Numbered from the stretch's first letter, positions 12,100-24,000 are shown. The stretch is 64,000 nucleotides of DNA from Polytrichum commune (GCA_950295325.1 OX485804.1:57040001-57104000), one strand, 5' to 3'. The notes: generated by a model from the sequence alone, not told the origin. Made by a program: numbers and translations.

Positions 12100-12650
12100 A
12101 ACTACGAATGGAGTTGCAAATTTGATGAGATTTAGGAATTGTCCCATTTGAATAACAATAGCAAATCGTGAAGGTTGTTATTTTGAGTTTCAAAATTAGA
12201 GTCAAGATGCACAAGTTGTAAGAAGTCAAACGCAAATATTCTTGATTTTTAGGCAATCACATATGCCCGCCCATTTGTGTTCACTACAATTGAACCTAAT
12301 ATGGTAAACCATAACATTGATTAGTTGGGGGGGACCTGCTCCCTTTCCATTCATAGCATCCCCCCTCCACTAGACCCAATTTCAATTTGAATGTCGGTCT
12401 AGGCCCTTGGGTGAATCTCAAAGCCCTTAATCATGTTTTAATCCTAGTCCATTTCCCATAGATGCATGGGCACATGGAATGTGTCATTGCATCTAATTAA
12501 TGTTATGACATTCTTGAACAAATAGTCCAATCTCATTGTAGCATGCGTGTTTTTTGGAGTATGTTCATAACTATAAGCCTTGCCCATACTACTTGAATAT
12601 AGGTGTTTGGTCAAGAAGAGCGGCCACGTAAGGCTTGCATGCCTTAAGCA
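12100..12650 (+). repeat. Dispersed repeat, segment order A-B-C
   Basis: Three segments match the region 15230-15600: A (12100-12240, 'cccatttga', 'gagtttcaa'), B (12240-12360, 'catatg..cccgccca', 'gaacctaatatgg') and C (12520-12650, 'tagtccaatctc', 'gcatg'). In the partner the order is B-C-A. No coding capacity was recognised. Confidence 0.55.
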
Positions 12651-13817
12651 TTATCAATGTTGCTCCAACGTTTGCTGAAACAATTATCATAATGAAACAT
12701 TATTGAACATCAAATTTCTAAATCATGTTCCATATGCTTCAAGAAGTTGTTACAAGCATTGGTGATGAATGGATGTAAATTAGATTCAAGATACACAAGA
12801 TGTTTTAGGGGGGGAAATTGGATTGAATGATATTACATGTTTTGCATATTTTTAAGTACTCCTTTTGCATGTGATTAAAGATTAGGTGAATAGACTCGAC
12901 AAATTTGGTTGGGGCCATCGATACAATTTGAGGAATTGATACCGATGTATATTACATTTATAAAGAAATATGCCTAGTAACACAAACTTGGTTGGGTCCT
13001 TATAGCACTTCTCTTGTCTACATGACCAATGATGAACAAAGAGTTTGATGGCAATCGAGAATTTCACAATGCACGATTTTTGGACTCCCAAAAGTTCAAG
13101 TTTTACTTCCCGCCAACTTCCTTGATGACTTTACTCTAAACATCCTTTTTTATGTTGGAGCTTTGTAATGTCTATGCAAACTCACCTATCTTGAATGAAA
13201 AATCTCAAGTTCCTTGCAATTTGGGGATTGATTCATTCCAATAAGATCTCACTAGACTAATTCGGGTCTCTGCTGTTCATTCTGGATTATAGAATACGAA
13301 TTCTCATGCTATCGAAGAATTTCATGGGCTTTCGCCTTTCCCAATGGATGAGTTTACAAGCTTGACACCATGAGATTCTTGCCGCTTTCCTTTTTGTGTT
13401 AGTGAGACGTGGATTAGGTCACCCCCGAGGACCACTGCGCATGAGAGAGATCACCGGGCATAATCATTTGGATGCCATCTCCACAAGGTCTTCTGATTGT
13501 GTCCAAAATAAAGGAATGTTAATGTTCAATTACACTAACATGCGATGTTCGTTCACCACCTCCTACCCATGTCCACGTTCCCAAACACGTTCTCAAGTAT
13601 GGTCCCAAGTGTCCCACTTCACTAATATTTCACTACAAAGTTAACTCGGACATACCATGAGTAAAGGTGGACAACGACCACTTCACCAATTCATTGTTAA
13701 TAATAACAAAAGACATGTAGTGAAGTGGGTGTTGGAATAAAAGACGTGTTTTGTTGTAGTGCTTAGTGCCTATTTTCAATAGGTGGTCCGTGATTGTGTC
13801 CAAATCTACAGCTTAGG
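12651..13817. other. Intergenic DNA, no gene recognised
   Basis: Short chance open frames only (13396-13644 and others), none with a recognisable motif. Confidence 0.35.
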
Positions 13818-14209
13818 CCCGGTTCAAACAAATGGACAAATAGAACATAAATAGTGAGACATTGGCATGTCTTTGTCCACCCCCCCTCCCCCAAAGTGCT
13901 TCCACATTATCATGCCATTGTGTGTGTTGTGTAGTTCATTAGATGCAACTTCAGACTTGCCATCAATCCTAACCAACCCTAACCGAACAAGCAACGTTGT
14001 TCCTCCACCAGAGAAGTTTAGAGCTACCCCTCAGACAAGACCCCAAATCTTCTACATCTTTGTCCACTGAGATGGCTACATTGGTTTGTGACATGGGCAG
14101 GTTGACGAAGTCACCAAATCCTAGGTTTGAACAACGCACTGGATAAAATTGTTATTCCAACCAATGACCCTTGACAATCTTTTGTCCAAACACTCGTCTG
14201 AACCAAACC
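13818..14209. mobile_element. Probable PIF/Harbinger-like MITE
   Basis: The left end GGCCCGGTTCAAACAAATGG follows TTA. The right end, reverse complemented, begins GGTTTGGTTCAGACGAGTG and continues TTTGGACAAA, giving imperfect terminal repeats of about 30 bp over a 392-bp element. The right flank reads TCA rather than TTA, so the target duplication is imperfect. A TTA target and GGSCC-type termini are typical of PIF/Harbinger elements, and the element at 61181-62483 shows the same features. No transposase is inside. Confidence 0.5.
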
Positions 14210-14718
14210 TCAGAGTAAGGACAGAGGAAGGCGAGGTATTATGCTCTTCGGAAGTCATTCTCTTCCTCAATCCTAGAGTGCCACCTTAGGCACTAAATAA
14301 CCATGTAGTAGTAAGCTTCTACCTATGCTAGGAAATGTTTTACAGACAGACAGCGAGGCTTATGTATAGCACAATCCTTTGTGTGTTGCTTGTGGTTAAG
14401 GCCACGGTTGTGGGCTGTGTTTGGATTATTTCCAAAGTACACCAACTAAGTTAGTCCAGTTGTAGAAGTCCACATAGAGCCTCATTGCTAATTGCTCACG
14501 CAACTCAGAGTATGAGACTTACAAGTGGGAAGTGGGCTGGCTGTCGGCATGAAGCCACACCAATGTGCCAGAACATAGTGCCACACTAAGTTAATTCAAC
14601 TAAGTTAATTTCTGCACTATGGAAACCGTGTGTTCATTTCTCCTCAAGGCCAAGGTAGGTGTGTCTGTTAACTGGATGCTTTCTCTCTCTACATTCACTT
14701 CTAAGAAAGATGCAATTA
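14210..14718. other. Intergenic DNA, no gene recognised
   Basis: Nothing recognisable. 'aactaagttaatt' words near 14585-14615 form a short local repeat. Confidence 0.35.
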
Positions 14719-15139
14719 AGGTAGAAATACCATAACCCATATAAAAAAGGTGCTTTGCATTGAAGATCCGGTCTGAAAATCGTGAGATAATTTTCCAAGA
14801 TAGACGAGAAGGATTCATGGAGAATGCAAGTTGTTTCATATTTTCCTGCCCTATACCAAAAATGCTACAATTTTTCAAAGTGGAAAGTTGTCCAAACCCC
14901 TACTCGTTCACTACATTCTCCCTACACCGAACACGGTAATCCGCATTTCCATACAGAACATCGCCTAGATCGGTTACCTCATGAGTACATTAACACTTGA
15001 CTCCCATTGGCTACACTAAGTGTACATGCATTGAAGTTGCCGCCAAGCCATGATCCGTTTTAGAAATAGCACTTCACCATTATGACGGCGGTCTAGTGCA
15101 CGGCTAGAGGGTGGTCAGCGGGTTATGGTATTTCTACCT
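14719..15139. mobile_element. TA-flanked MITE with perfect 19-bp terminal inverted repeats
   Basis: AGGTAGAAATACCATAACC at 14719-14737 is exactly reverse-complemented at 15121-15139, and the element is flanked by TA on both sides (14717-14718 and 15140-15141). The length is 421 bp. TA duplication suggests the Tc1/mariner superfamily. Its interior (about 14760-14930) is related to 45540-45690, which lacks these ends. No transposase was recognised. The minus-strand open frame crossing the left end is not gene-like. Confidence 0.75.
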
Positions 15140-15229
15140 TAGGGTGAGATTATCACAGAGTCCAATCTGGTGCATAGCCATTTGCCTCATAAATTTTGGG
15201 GCTCGTATGAATATCTTATTCATTATTGA

Positions 15230-15600
15230 TGCAAAGCTTCTTGTTAGGCGGTCATATGTGCCCCCCACTCATGTTGATTATTGAGCCTAGAATGGCTAGC
15301 ATATTCTGAGCATGTAGTCCAATCTCTTTTAAGCATGTTTCTTTTTGGGGCTCATTCTTAGATTCCGCCTAACCACATACTACACACATATGGGTGTCTA
15401 GATTATGTTATGTTCAATTTAGGCATGTCTACCTTATATCCAGGCACTTCCAACTCCACTTGCATTTATGAAGGTTGTATCAACTCGTATATTATTCCCA
15501 TTTGATTATCAATTGCGGATTGCAGAGATTGTCATTTCAAGTTTCAAGATGCGATGGGTCCAATGCAGAAGTTATAAGAGTTGGGCAAGAGTCTATAGTG
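15230..15600 (+). repeat. Dispersed repeat, segment order B-C-A
   Basis: Partner of 12100-12650 with the segments in a different order. Segment A (15440-15600) contains 'attgtcatttcaagtttcaa', which is also recognisable, complemented, near 8540. A T-rich (TTTTTG)n stretch follows at about 15630-15662. Confidence 0.55.
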
Positions 15601-15663
15601 GAGAATTTCTTTCTCTTTACATAGGAACACGAGTTTTTTTTTGTTTTTTGTTTTTGTTTTTGT

Positions 15664-16273
15664 GGAACACACGAGATGCTTGACCACTTGGCTAGTTTAT
15701 GTCAAGTAGAGAGATGATTTCACGGCCGGGAATCCATGGGCCCTTCTGAATGCGTTCTTTATCACACTTATAATAGTTTTCTTAAGTTTTTTGGGGGGGG
15801 GATGCACATTGTCCACTTCTAGAATTGCCCACGTTCGTTAAAATGATCACATATTTGTTGCACTAAGATAGACTTGTGGATGTGTGGTCACCTATTTTAT
15901 ACGATTATCATTGTCCACTCATAAAGGTAGGTGTCAAACATGATATGTCATTGAGTTGATGGGATGTTGACATGTCTCACGGGTCTAAATGGCCTATTTC
16001 TTGCATTTGCAACCACCTTGGTAGATCAAGATCGTCCCACCTCACTTCTCATTAGAGCTTGAGGGCCTAAGGGTCCAATGAAATTTGAATGGGCGAAAAA
16101 TCTACATGTAAACTTACATGGCATGAGATGGATAATGTTTGCATCTAGAAAACCCTAACACTTTAAATCTGATTGAACCCTTGATTCATCATGACTTATC
16201 GTGTGGAAGAACCCACATGAATGATACGGCAATGAAATCAAGATTGGTTCCTCAAACTAGGAGTGTTTCCTTG
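15664..16273. other. Intergenic DNA, no gene recognised
   Basis: Nothing recognised apart from a poly-G run at about 15792-15801. Confidence 0.35.
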
Positions 16274-16873
16274 AGTGAGGGCCATCGTGATTTGGTAGGA
16301 AAGCGATACCACATTTTAGCATCACTTCAGTTTATCATACCTTGGACCTGGGTCCTAGTTGTAAACCGGTTGGGTCCAAACACTTGCACTCAACCAATAA
16401 GATTGCTTCGTCTTAGGGTTTGATTGGTCTTGGACCCACCCACCCTAATTTGCAAGATCTTTCTTGTTCAATTTCGACTGAAAACCCTTAGAGCACCCAC
16501 CCGAACAACCATCCACACTAACAAAGCATAAAGTGCACCGAATCCTGTGACCGACTTCTACGGACCCATAACTTCTAGTGAAGGCCGTCGTGATTTGGCA
16601 GGAAAACCATACCACATTTTAGCATCACTTCAGTTTATCATACCTTGGACCTGGGTCCTAGTTGTAAACCGGTCAGGTCCAAACACTTGCACTTGACCAA
16701 TAAGATTGCTTCGTCTTAGGGTTTGATTGGTCTTGGACCCACCCACCCTAATTTGCAAAATCTTTCTTGTTCAATTTCGACTGAAAACCCTTAGAGCACC
16801 CACCCGAGCAGCCATCCACACTAACAGAGCATAAAGTGCACTGAATCTGTGACCGACTTCTAGGGACCCATAA
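16274..16873 (+). repeat. Tandem duplication of a 303-bp unit
   Basis: The copies 16274-16576 and 16577-16873 are in direct tandem and almost identical by eye (for example 'cttggacctgggtcctagtt' in both). High identity implies a recent event compared with the surrounding decayed repeats. Open frames in the two copies do not correspond to a conserved protein. Confidence 0.95.
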
Positions 16874-16946
16874 CCTGCACTTGCCTGCATGTGCTCCTAA
16901 GAGTTGGCTATGGGCAACCCATTCATTCGACACCCTGGAGATTCAC

Positions 16947-16976
16947 TGCCTTGCCTTGCCTTGCCTTGCCTTGCCT
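16947..16976 (+). repeat. (CCTTG)n microsatellite
   Basis: Five to six uninterrupted CCTTG pentamers. Confidence 0.9.
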
Positions 16977-18267
16977 ACCTAGCTCACTTACAAGTAATAA
17001 ACTTAGTGTGTTACACAAACCCCTTTGAATGACTCCCCAACTCTCACTCATTGATTGCTTATATATGAGTCTCGCACGTCATGATAAGTTCACCTTACTC
17101 ACTCCACCGTTCCATGATATATATCCCTCATTAAAGCTTTCTATCAATTAATTAGCAAGACCGTGCCTAGTCACCGATAGCATAACTAATGAAGGGTTGC
17201 TTACTTTACACACAGATCAACACCCGTGACCGTGAAAATTGAAGGGCTCCTGAAAATCATTGGGAAATGGAAATCCAACTTTGCAATTGACAGGTCCTCG
17301 AGAGTAAAGTTGAGGCGGACTTTGTTGATCGACTGCAACATGAATTTGGGTTCAGGTCCCACCATGACAATATAATATTTATTGGACCCATGATAATGTC
17401 ATTGATTATCATGGTTCCTAGTTTTGCATCAAACCCACCTCTTTTTGAGAAGCCTAAGGTGATATCGGGTAGATCATGAATCGTTATCCACTTGTTGCCA
17501 TGTAAAATGCCATGTAATTTATTTTTATAAATTGAAATTTCTTTGGTCCCTCAATCCTTCAAGGTCTAGTGTAAAGTGATCTTCCGGCTTCTTGACCAAT
17601 CACATAGTTTTTGTATCACATGCGACAAGCCCTTAAGCTCTAGCATAAAGTGGCCCTAAACAATCACTATTGGCTTCTTTTCTAGTCTTAGTAGAATCTA
17701 TCTGAACCAATGTATATGTTTGTGTGAGGCCAAACCCACCACCCTTAAGCGTCCTAGTCCGGGTGATAAATCACATGCACTCCATAGAGCTTTGGGGTAG
17801 CGTGAAATGTAACTTCCATCTCATTGGGCACCCACCTTACTTAAGTCATGTCATTTTATTAATACTTAACCTCATGAATGGGTGGAGCGTTGGCCTTTTC
17901 AAGGGTCCAACCCTTGGCCTTGGCTACACACGCCCTTAAGGATATTCTTCTCGAAACCTTAGCTTTGGCCAAGGCTTCATCATTAGTGATCTTAGCCTCC
18001 ATGAGGTTATGGCTTGTAGACTCCATGTGGCAATTAAGTTTCTCATGTATTAATCCCCCATTGTCAACCCAAGGCTGTTTCTTATTACCACCTTATAATG
18101 TATAGTGATCAACCAACAGGCTAATGACTAAACATCTAACTAACATTACGTGCTAAATCTACTAACTAGCTATAATATAATCTATTGTCAACCTAGTAAG
18201 TTCCCCTTTCCTTAGAATATGGTAATCTCAACCCCCTTCTTCAAAACCACTAGCCCCAAATCTGACC
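16977..18267. other. Intergenic DNA, no gene recognised
   Basis: Only short open frames (17724-17939, 17878-18105) without motifs. Confidence 0.35.
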
Positions 18268-18920
18268 TTAGTCCCAGCGGGCAGCAGCTCCCTTAGTTCA
18301 GTCCCGCTGCTGGGCAGCTCATCCAACTTAGTTCAGTCCAGCTGCTGGGCAGCAACTCCCTTAGTTCAATCCCGCTGCTGGGTAGCTCCTCCAACTTAGT
18401 TCAGTCCAGTTCTTGGGCAACTCCTCCAAATTAGTTCAGTCCAGCTGCTGGGCAGCAGCTCCCTTAGTTCAGTCCGGTTGCTGAGCAGCTCCTCCAACTT
18501 AGTTCAGTCCAGCTGCTGGGCAGCAACTCCCTTAGTTCAGTCCGGCTGCTGGGCAGCTCCTCCAACTTAGTTCAGTCCAGCTGCTGGGCAGCAGCTCCCA
18601 TAGTTCAGTCCGGCTGCTGGGCAGCCCTCCAACTTAGTCCAGTCCAGCTGCTGGGCAGCAGCTCCCTTAGTTCAGTCCGGCTGATGGGCAGCTCCTCCAA
18701 CTTAGTTCAGTCCAGTTGCTCGGCAGCTCCTCCAAATTAGTTCAGTCCAGCTGCTGGGCAGCTCCTCCAACTTAGTTCAGTCCAGCTGTTGGGCAGCTCC
18801 TCCAACTTAGTTCAGTCCAGCTGCTGGGCAGCTCCCTTAGTTCAGTCCGACTGCTGGGCAGTTCCTCCAACTTAGTTCAGTCCAGCTACTGGATAGCAGC
18901 TCCCTTAGTTCAGTCCAAAC
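18268..18920 (+). repeat. Minisatellite of about 35-bp units
   Basis: Roughly 19 units built on 'cttagttcagtccagctg' followed by 'ctgggcagctcctccaa' (34-35 bp). Two variants, one with 'cagcagctccc' and one with 'cagctcctccaa' before 'ttagttcagtcc', tend to alternate, suggesting a higher-order dimer of about 68 bp. Each unit contains a GCTGCTGGGCAGC inverted motif able to form a small hairpin. There is no sign of translation. Confidence 0.95.
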
Positions 18921-19109
18921 TGCCGTACCCAATTAACCCCTAACAACCCCCTAACTAATTATCCTCACAAGCCCACTAATTCTACCAAACTACTACCTAG
19001 TTCCTACCTTAATCAACTATCTTCTTAACTAATCCTATTAAACTACTAACTAGTTCCTACCTTAATCAACTATCTTTCTAAGTTCCTCCCTAATAAGAAG
19101 TATTTTCTA

Positions 19110-19138
19110 CCACACACTCACACACTCACACACTCACA

Positions 19139-19186
<48 letters not shown>
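19110..19186 (+). repeat. (CACT/CA)n microsatellite
   Basis: Several CACACACTCA units pass into an uninterrupted CA run of more than 40 bp, followed by a GA-rich stretch to about 19290. Confidence 0.95.
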
Positions 19187-19187
<1 letters not shown>

Positions 19188-19289
19188 GAGGAAGAGGGAG
19201 AGAATGAGAGAGAGTGATTGTGAAGAAGAAGAGAGGAAAAGGTAAAGAGAGGGAACTTAAGGAGAGAGGATAAGGGAGGAAGAGGAGAG

Positions 19290-19861
19290 ATAAGGCATCC
19301 AATCACAACCCCTTAACCTTCTCCCCCTTAGGAGGACCTCATCCTCTCCGCTAACCCTTCAACTCCTAAACCAACAAGGACACGTTCTAATTCAAACAAT
19401 TAAAATCAAAGGCACTTCCCCTTGCCCCCTCAAGCACTACTCCGCTAATCAAAACACTCCCTAATGTCACTAAGCTTCTATTACACCACACAAAATGGCT
19501 TAAGGCCTAAACATAAATCCACACCACTCCTCACTCTTTTTATACTTTTGATTGGTTCAATAACACTCCAATTGCAACTCTAATTAAATTCTAAACATAA
19601 AACAAATATGAGCACTCATTTTAGGCTCATAGTTTGACAAAGTTTTTGCAAATTTTTCATTTTTGATACACAAAAACTCACAAAATAAGATGAAATAAAA
19701 ATGCACGAAAATTGACACGCACAATTTAGAAGTTGACATGTACTGTGACTTGTGAAGAAAAAAAACACATGTCAATTGACACGCTGGAAATTGAAATGAC
19801 ATGTATTGTTAGGCAACCTAAGTATTATAAATTGCAGCTCAAGTAGTACAAATTGACGCAA
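19290..19861. other. Intergenic DNA, no gene recognised
   Basis: No feature recognised. Two short minus-strand frames lack motifs. Confidence 0.35.
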
Positions 19862-20745
19862 CGAGCTGAAACGATTGTTGAAGGATGCATTTGAAGAAGA
19901 TTCTATAGTGGTTTTATTAATTCATGCAGTACGGTGGCTTTCTCGAGGTAATGTCATAACCCACTTACTACAGTGCATGCCGACGTTAATAAAATCATTC
20001 AATAGATGAATAGCCGCATTGGTATGAGATCATGTGCTCTTTTGAATTTCATTTACTTGAATTTGCTTGTAGATGTTTTACAAGAGTTGAATAAATTGAA
20101 TATCAAATTTCAATATGATATGGTTGAAATCACAACTATTAGTGCAACCATCAATATCACTATTTCAATTTTATCACATCATTTTAAATCCGGGATGGGA
20201 CCTATGTTTGGTCGTACAAGCAAGAATTTGGGAAAATTCTTAAGGGAGTTTGTATGAAATCTTCAGTTGAGTTATGAAAACAATACAAGACATCGTATTT
20301 TTCATGCATTGGCAACTAATGGGCCCAATGAACTACACCAATGCATATTATTGGGTGCATCTTATGTGCATAAAAATGTTCTTGCTTTGAATGATCACTT
20401 CCCATACCTTCCAGTATTCAATGCAACCAATTTTCTAGCCCTCGTAACTATCCAAGCGATGATAGTGACCGAAACACAAACACCGAATTAGGACTCAAAA
20501 GAAAATTGTTCAAGTTTCAATACACTAAAGAAGAAAGTGACATGTGTAAGGGAGAACTCCTGGAATTTACAAAAACACTTCAACATGAGTGTTCAACATG
20601 AGCTTTAACATGGATATCCTATGTGGGTCTCTCTTTGTGGGCTTGAAGTGGATGCAATGGATTGGGCTACCATCTTCAACATTTGGAGAAACATGCGAGA
20701 TGAAGGATACTTGCACTCGATTGATAGTTTTATTTGTTACAAGTT
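19862..20745 (+). pseudogene. hAT-like transposase remnant (C-terminal region)
   Basis: Reading from 19862, the frame gives 'NELKRLLKDAF', then 'AVRWLSRGNVITHLLQCMP', then a stop at about 20008. From about 20040 it continues with 'LVDVLQELNKLNIKFQ' and a run of Thr/Ile-rich sequence, then 'LGASYVHKNVLALNDHFP' and 'FNATNFLA', and finally 'LLEFTKTLQHEC'. This order (an RWLSRG block, an L-x-LNxLNxxFQ helix, a 'LN..FP....FNA' block) is what I know from C-terminal parts of hAT-type transposases and their domesticated relatives such as ZNF862/KRBA2-like proteins. In-frame stops at about 20008 and 20257, and others after 20490, show it is non-functional. No N-terminal zinc finger or terminal inverted repeats were found. 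Confidence 0.65.
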
Positions 20746-21250
20746 AAGTTTATATTTTGTTTTTTCAAAATATTAGTTTTTCTAAAATATTGTGTAACCC
20801 GAAATTGAGGTGACATTTAGAACAAATTGTATATTATGTCAATTGAAATTCATTTTTGTTTTGAAAACATCACGTGACACTTTGGATTTGAAGTTGAACG
20901 TCAAATGAAATTTGTCAATCATACACACTGATTTGAACACTACAACACTATAGTGTTTGACCAATAGTGATTGTTGGACTTTCCCTTGAACCCGTATTGA
21001 GGATCAATCGGACACTTTTAGTTATTGGAAATATTTCCGAAAAGTATAGAATATTCTAATGTATATTATACATCACAAGGAACATGCTGACCATGCTGAG
21101 GAATGTTACAATAGGATTTTGTGTGAGGACTTCAAAGTATGATATGGTGGACAACCTTCTTGGAAAGAACTTTGGCTCATCCAATCCGCTTGAATTCCCA
21201 GGTTGAATATTCAAGTGATCCTCAAAGATTTGAAGCTACCATTGTCATTA
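20746..21250. other. AT-rich DNA without recognised feature
   Basis: No gene or repeat structure recognised. Confidence 0.35.
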
Positions 21251-22940
21251 TTTGTTTTTTTTTAAAAAAAAATCTGCTGAGATAATTGAAACAAAATTTT
21301 GTTCCAATGTCCAAAAACATACAAGGCCACCAAGACCTGGAACAGAGAGCGGGGATGACTTTCTAGGGTACATGCAATGGAACCAATAAACCTTAATAAG
21401 GGTCCAAAATGATAAACAATTTAATCATGATTAAGTAAGCTAACGTCATGCAGTTGAATGTTCTACATGATCCAAAAGTTGACATATTATAGAGTAGCTC
21501 GTTACTACTCCACATCCCGTCAATCTTTGCAAGAACATCATTGTAGATAGCTTCCCTCTTTGAATCCTTAAGATTTTTCTTTTTTCTTTTTTCTTTTTTC
21601 CTACACAACTCTTGCATAGTCAAGAAGCCCTTGCCAAATGGTTTGCTATACTTTTTGTTCTCATCCCACATAATGTTCTTTAAGGTGCAATCATTTCCTC
21701 ACGATCCAGACAGTTCAACGTGCAATACCTTTGAGAAGAAGCCAAATTTTGGCATACTTACTCAAAGAGGTTGGCATTTTTTTTTCTCAGAAGCCACCAT
21801 GCTAGTCCAATGCTCTCCATGGTCTTTTCTAGTTAGCCCTAGCCTTCGTACTATTGAGAAATTCCATCATCTTCTTGCAACTCTATAATCCCAAAATCTA
21901 CGTGCGATGGTTTCCAGAATATCAAGTGCACACCTATGACATTTGTTGTCAACTCCCTTAATGAATCTCACACGCCATGTATTGGCCGCCACCACCTTAT
22001 GCCAAAGAGCCTAGATGAAAGCCCATTCCATTATGCTTTTTAATCTATCCTAGACATTCCTTGACTTAAGTTTGAGCCTCAAGATGAGCATCCCATGGCA
22101 ATTCTTGGAGATGGGATTTAGGCCAAGGATTCTAAAGTTGGAGAGAGTTCCTACCAATTACAATCATGTTGTAACTTAAAGAATCCTTCACATGACCTCC
22201 ACATGAGTCTTTGTGGGTCCATAGAATCCCTTCCACCAATGATGAAGTTATATAAAAAAAATTCTTTAATCCTATACTAATCTGCATGATTCTACCAACT
22301 AGTTCTTTCCTATTTATGATATAGGATTGGGGTGGTACTTGAAAACAACTAAGGAGGGGGGGGGGGGTGAAAAAGAGCAAAGGTCTTTTTATCATTTGGA
22401 ACAATCATACAACGGCATGCCTTAGGATGTGCATCATCATCCAGGGAGTCATAACAACCTACCCAACCACCAAGCAAGGCTTGGAGAAGGATTAGTTGGA
22501 TGGGTTGATTCCAATCTTCATGATTGGATGCAATGCGAGTTGCAAGATAAATTTTCTATATGGTTAGCCCATAGACACCCATTTCTTAACCTACATGGCA
22601 AATTTAGCTTGAGTTGCCTCCTTCCAATTCTTCTATCTCTCATCCTATCTTGGATTTACCTTTGGTGAAAAGTCCTCCCACTTTATGATACTTAGGACAA
22701 TATATGCCTAGATGTTTGATTCTCTAGAAGAGGAACCAATGCCCACTTGGATGGCTATCACTTGATTGTTGGAAGATTATGGACAATTGAGAACGGAACA
22801 TGTACCAATCGACATCCATTACCCAAAAAAGTTTAGGCAATGCTCTCCCAATCTTTTGTTGGTTGTGAACAACCACCCAAATTTTGTCTATGTCCAAGGA
22901 GGTACAAGTGGGATCCTCACTCGGGGGGTTCACTGGCGAA
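21250..22940 (-). pseudogene. LINE (non-LTR retrotransposon) ORF2, C-terminal part
   Basis: The minus strand from about 22100 down to 21390 reads in broken frames 'ALWHKVVAANTWRVRF', then 'KCHRCALDILETI' followed by 'RFWD', and near the end 'IYNDVLAKIDGMW'. The W-K-x-A...CxxC...ET(I/V)xHxFxxC layout is the zinc-binding reverse-transcriptase-associated region (zf-RVT) of plant LINEs, and the last block matches the C-terminus of the plus-strand LINE at 62640-63087. Upstream (22150-22940) only weak LINE-like words remain. An A-rich tail, T-run on the plus strand, lies at about 21251-21271. Several stops and frameshifts make it a pseudogene. It probably belongs with the reverse-transcriptase block at 25980-26790 on the same strand, separated by later insertions. 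Confidence 0.7.
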
Positions 22941-23223
22941 AATCGTAGAACAATGTGCGATAAAAAATAGGGTCTAATATATTCATTATAGATAAATTTT
23001 GTAAAAAACTTACATATAATATAGGGGGTTTTTAAATAGTGAAAAAGGATTACATGTAAAATACCATCACATGTAAAATACCATCACACCTTTATTTTGA
23101 AAAATACCATACCTTATAATCTTTTTTGCAAGGTAAATAGCCCCCCAATAAATAGGTCCCGAACGCACATGTATGCAAAATATAAGAGGGAGTGAACCCC
23201 CCGAGGATCCTCACGCCACTCTA
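22911..23223. mobile_element. Small MITE with G-run ends and 7-bp target duplication
   Basis: ACAAGTG flanks the element on both sides (22904-22910 and 23224-23230). The left end carries GGATCCTCACTCGGGGGGTT and CACT. The right end, reverse complemented, carries GTGAGGATCCTCGGGGGGTT and CACT, so the ends are inverted repeats built around the palindrome GTGAGGATCCTCAC and a G run. The interior is AT-rich with a repeated 'acatgtaaaataccatcaca' at about 23052-23090. It lacks coding capacity. The element at 51113-51328 has a similar design. Confidence 0.65.
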
Positions 23224-23230
23224 ACAAGTG

Positions 23231-24000
23231 TTGAGTACAATTGGCCTCTAATTTCAAAACTTAAGCCGTTTACATAGTAATGTCAAATGACTTATAAGAG
23301 ATTTTTTAGGCATGTATCACCACTTGGGATCATGTTTGGTTTAGAGCTGTTGTTTTTCCCAATGTACTTCCAAATTGGTGTGGCCAATGGAACGTCACTA
23401 CTTATGTGAATCAATAATTTAAAAGTCACCATGAGTTCTTCCTCCTTTTGACGTAACGATATAGACCAACCAAATGGGTTTAAATGATGGAGGGAATGGC
23501 CAATACTTATTTATTGCAAGGGCTCACAAGTGTTGATTAGTGAGTTCCTTAATACAAAAGCATGCCCTTTTGAAAGATTTTTAAACACTCCTAAACTGAT
23601 GTCCAATGATGAAGATGTGTGGTGAGCCATTGAGAAGATGGAGGTGGAGGTCAATGAATGAGCAGTTGACAAAGTTACTACACAATATAGCTTGGCTCCA
23701 AAGCAACCTAGAAGATAGGTTGTTGAAGGCAACAACAAGGCTAGTTGGGAGCTATGTTGAGTCAAAATAAGAAAAACAATGCAAAAACAACATATCTAGA
23801 ACTAGAATTTCAATTGACATGTGCCACATGAGTCCATGATGTCGGATTTGACAAGAAGAAGATTTGAGTAGACTATGGTATGATTGGAGAAGTTGACACA
23901 TGTTTTTTGAAAATATATGTAGACTACATTTTAAGAGCAAGAGAGAGACAAACAATATATGCCTCGAACCTCTACTAGATTGTCCATAAACTCTAAAGCT
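23231..24000. other. Decayed DNA, no gene recognised
   Basis: Two minus-strand open frames (23511-23765, 23752-23955) have no recognisable domain. The plus strand shows no convincing retroelement frame. Confidence 0.35.

Noticed and set aside
18268-18920. CRISPR array
   Set aside because: Units are contiguous without unique spacers, and the context is eukaryotic. It is a minisatellite.
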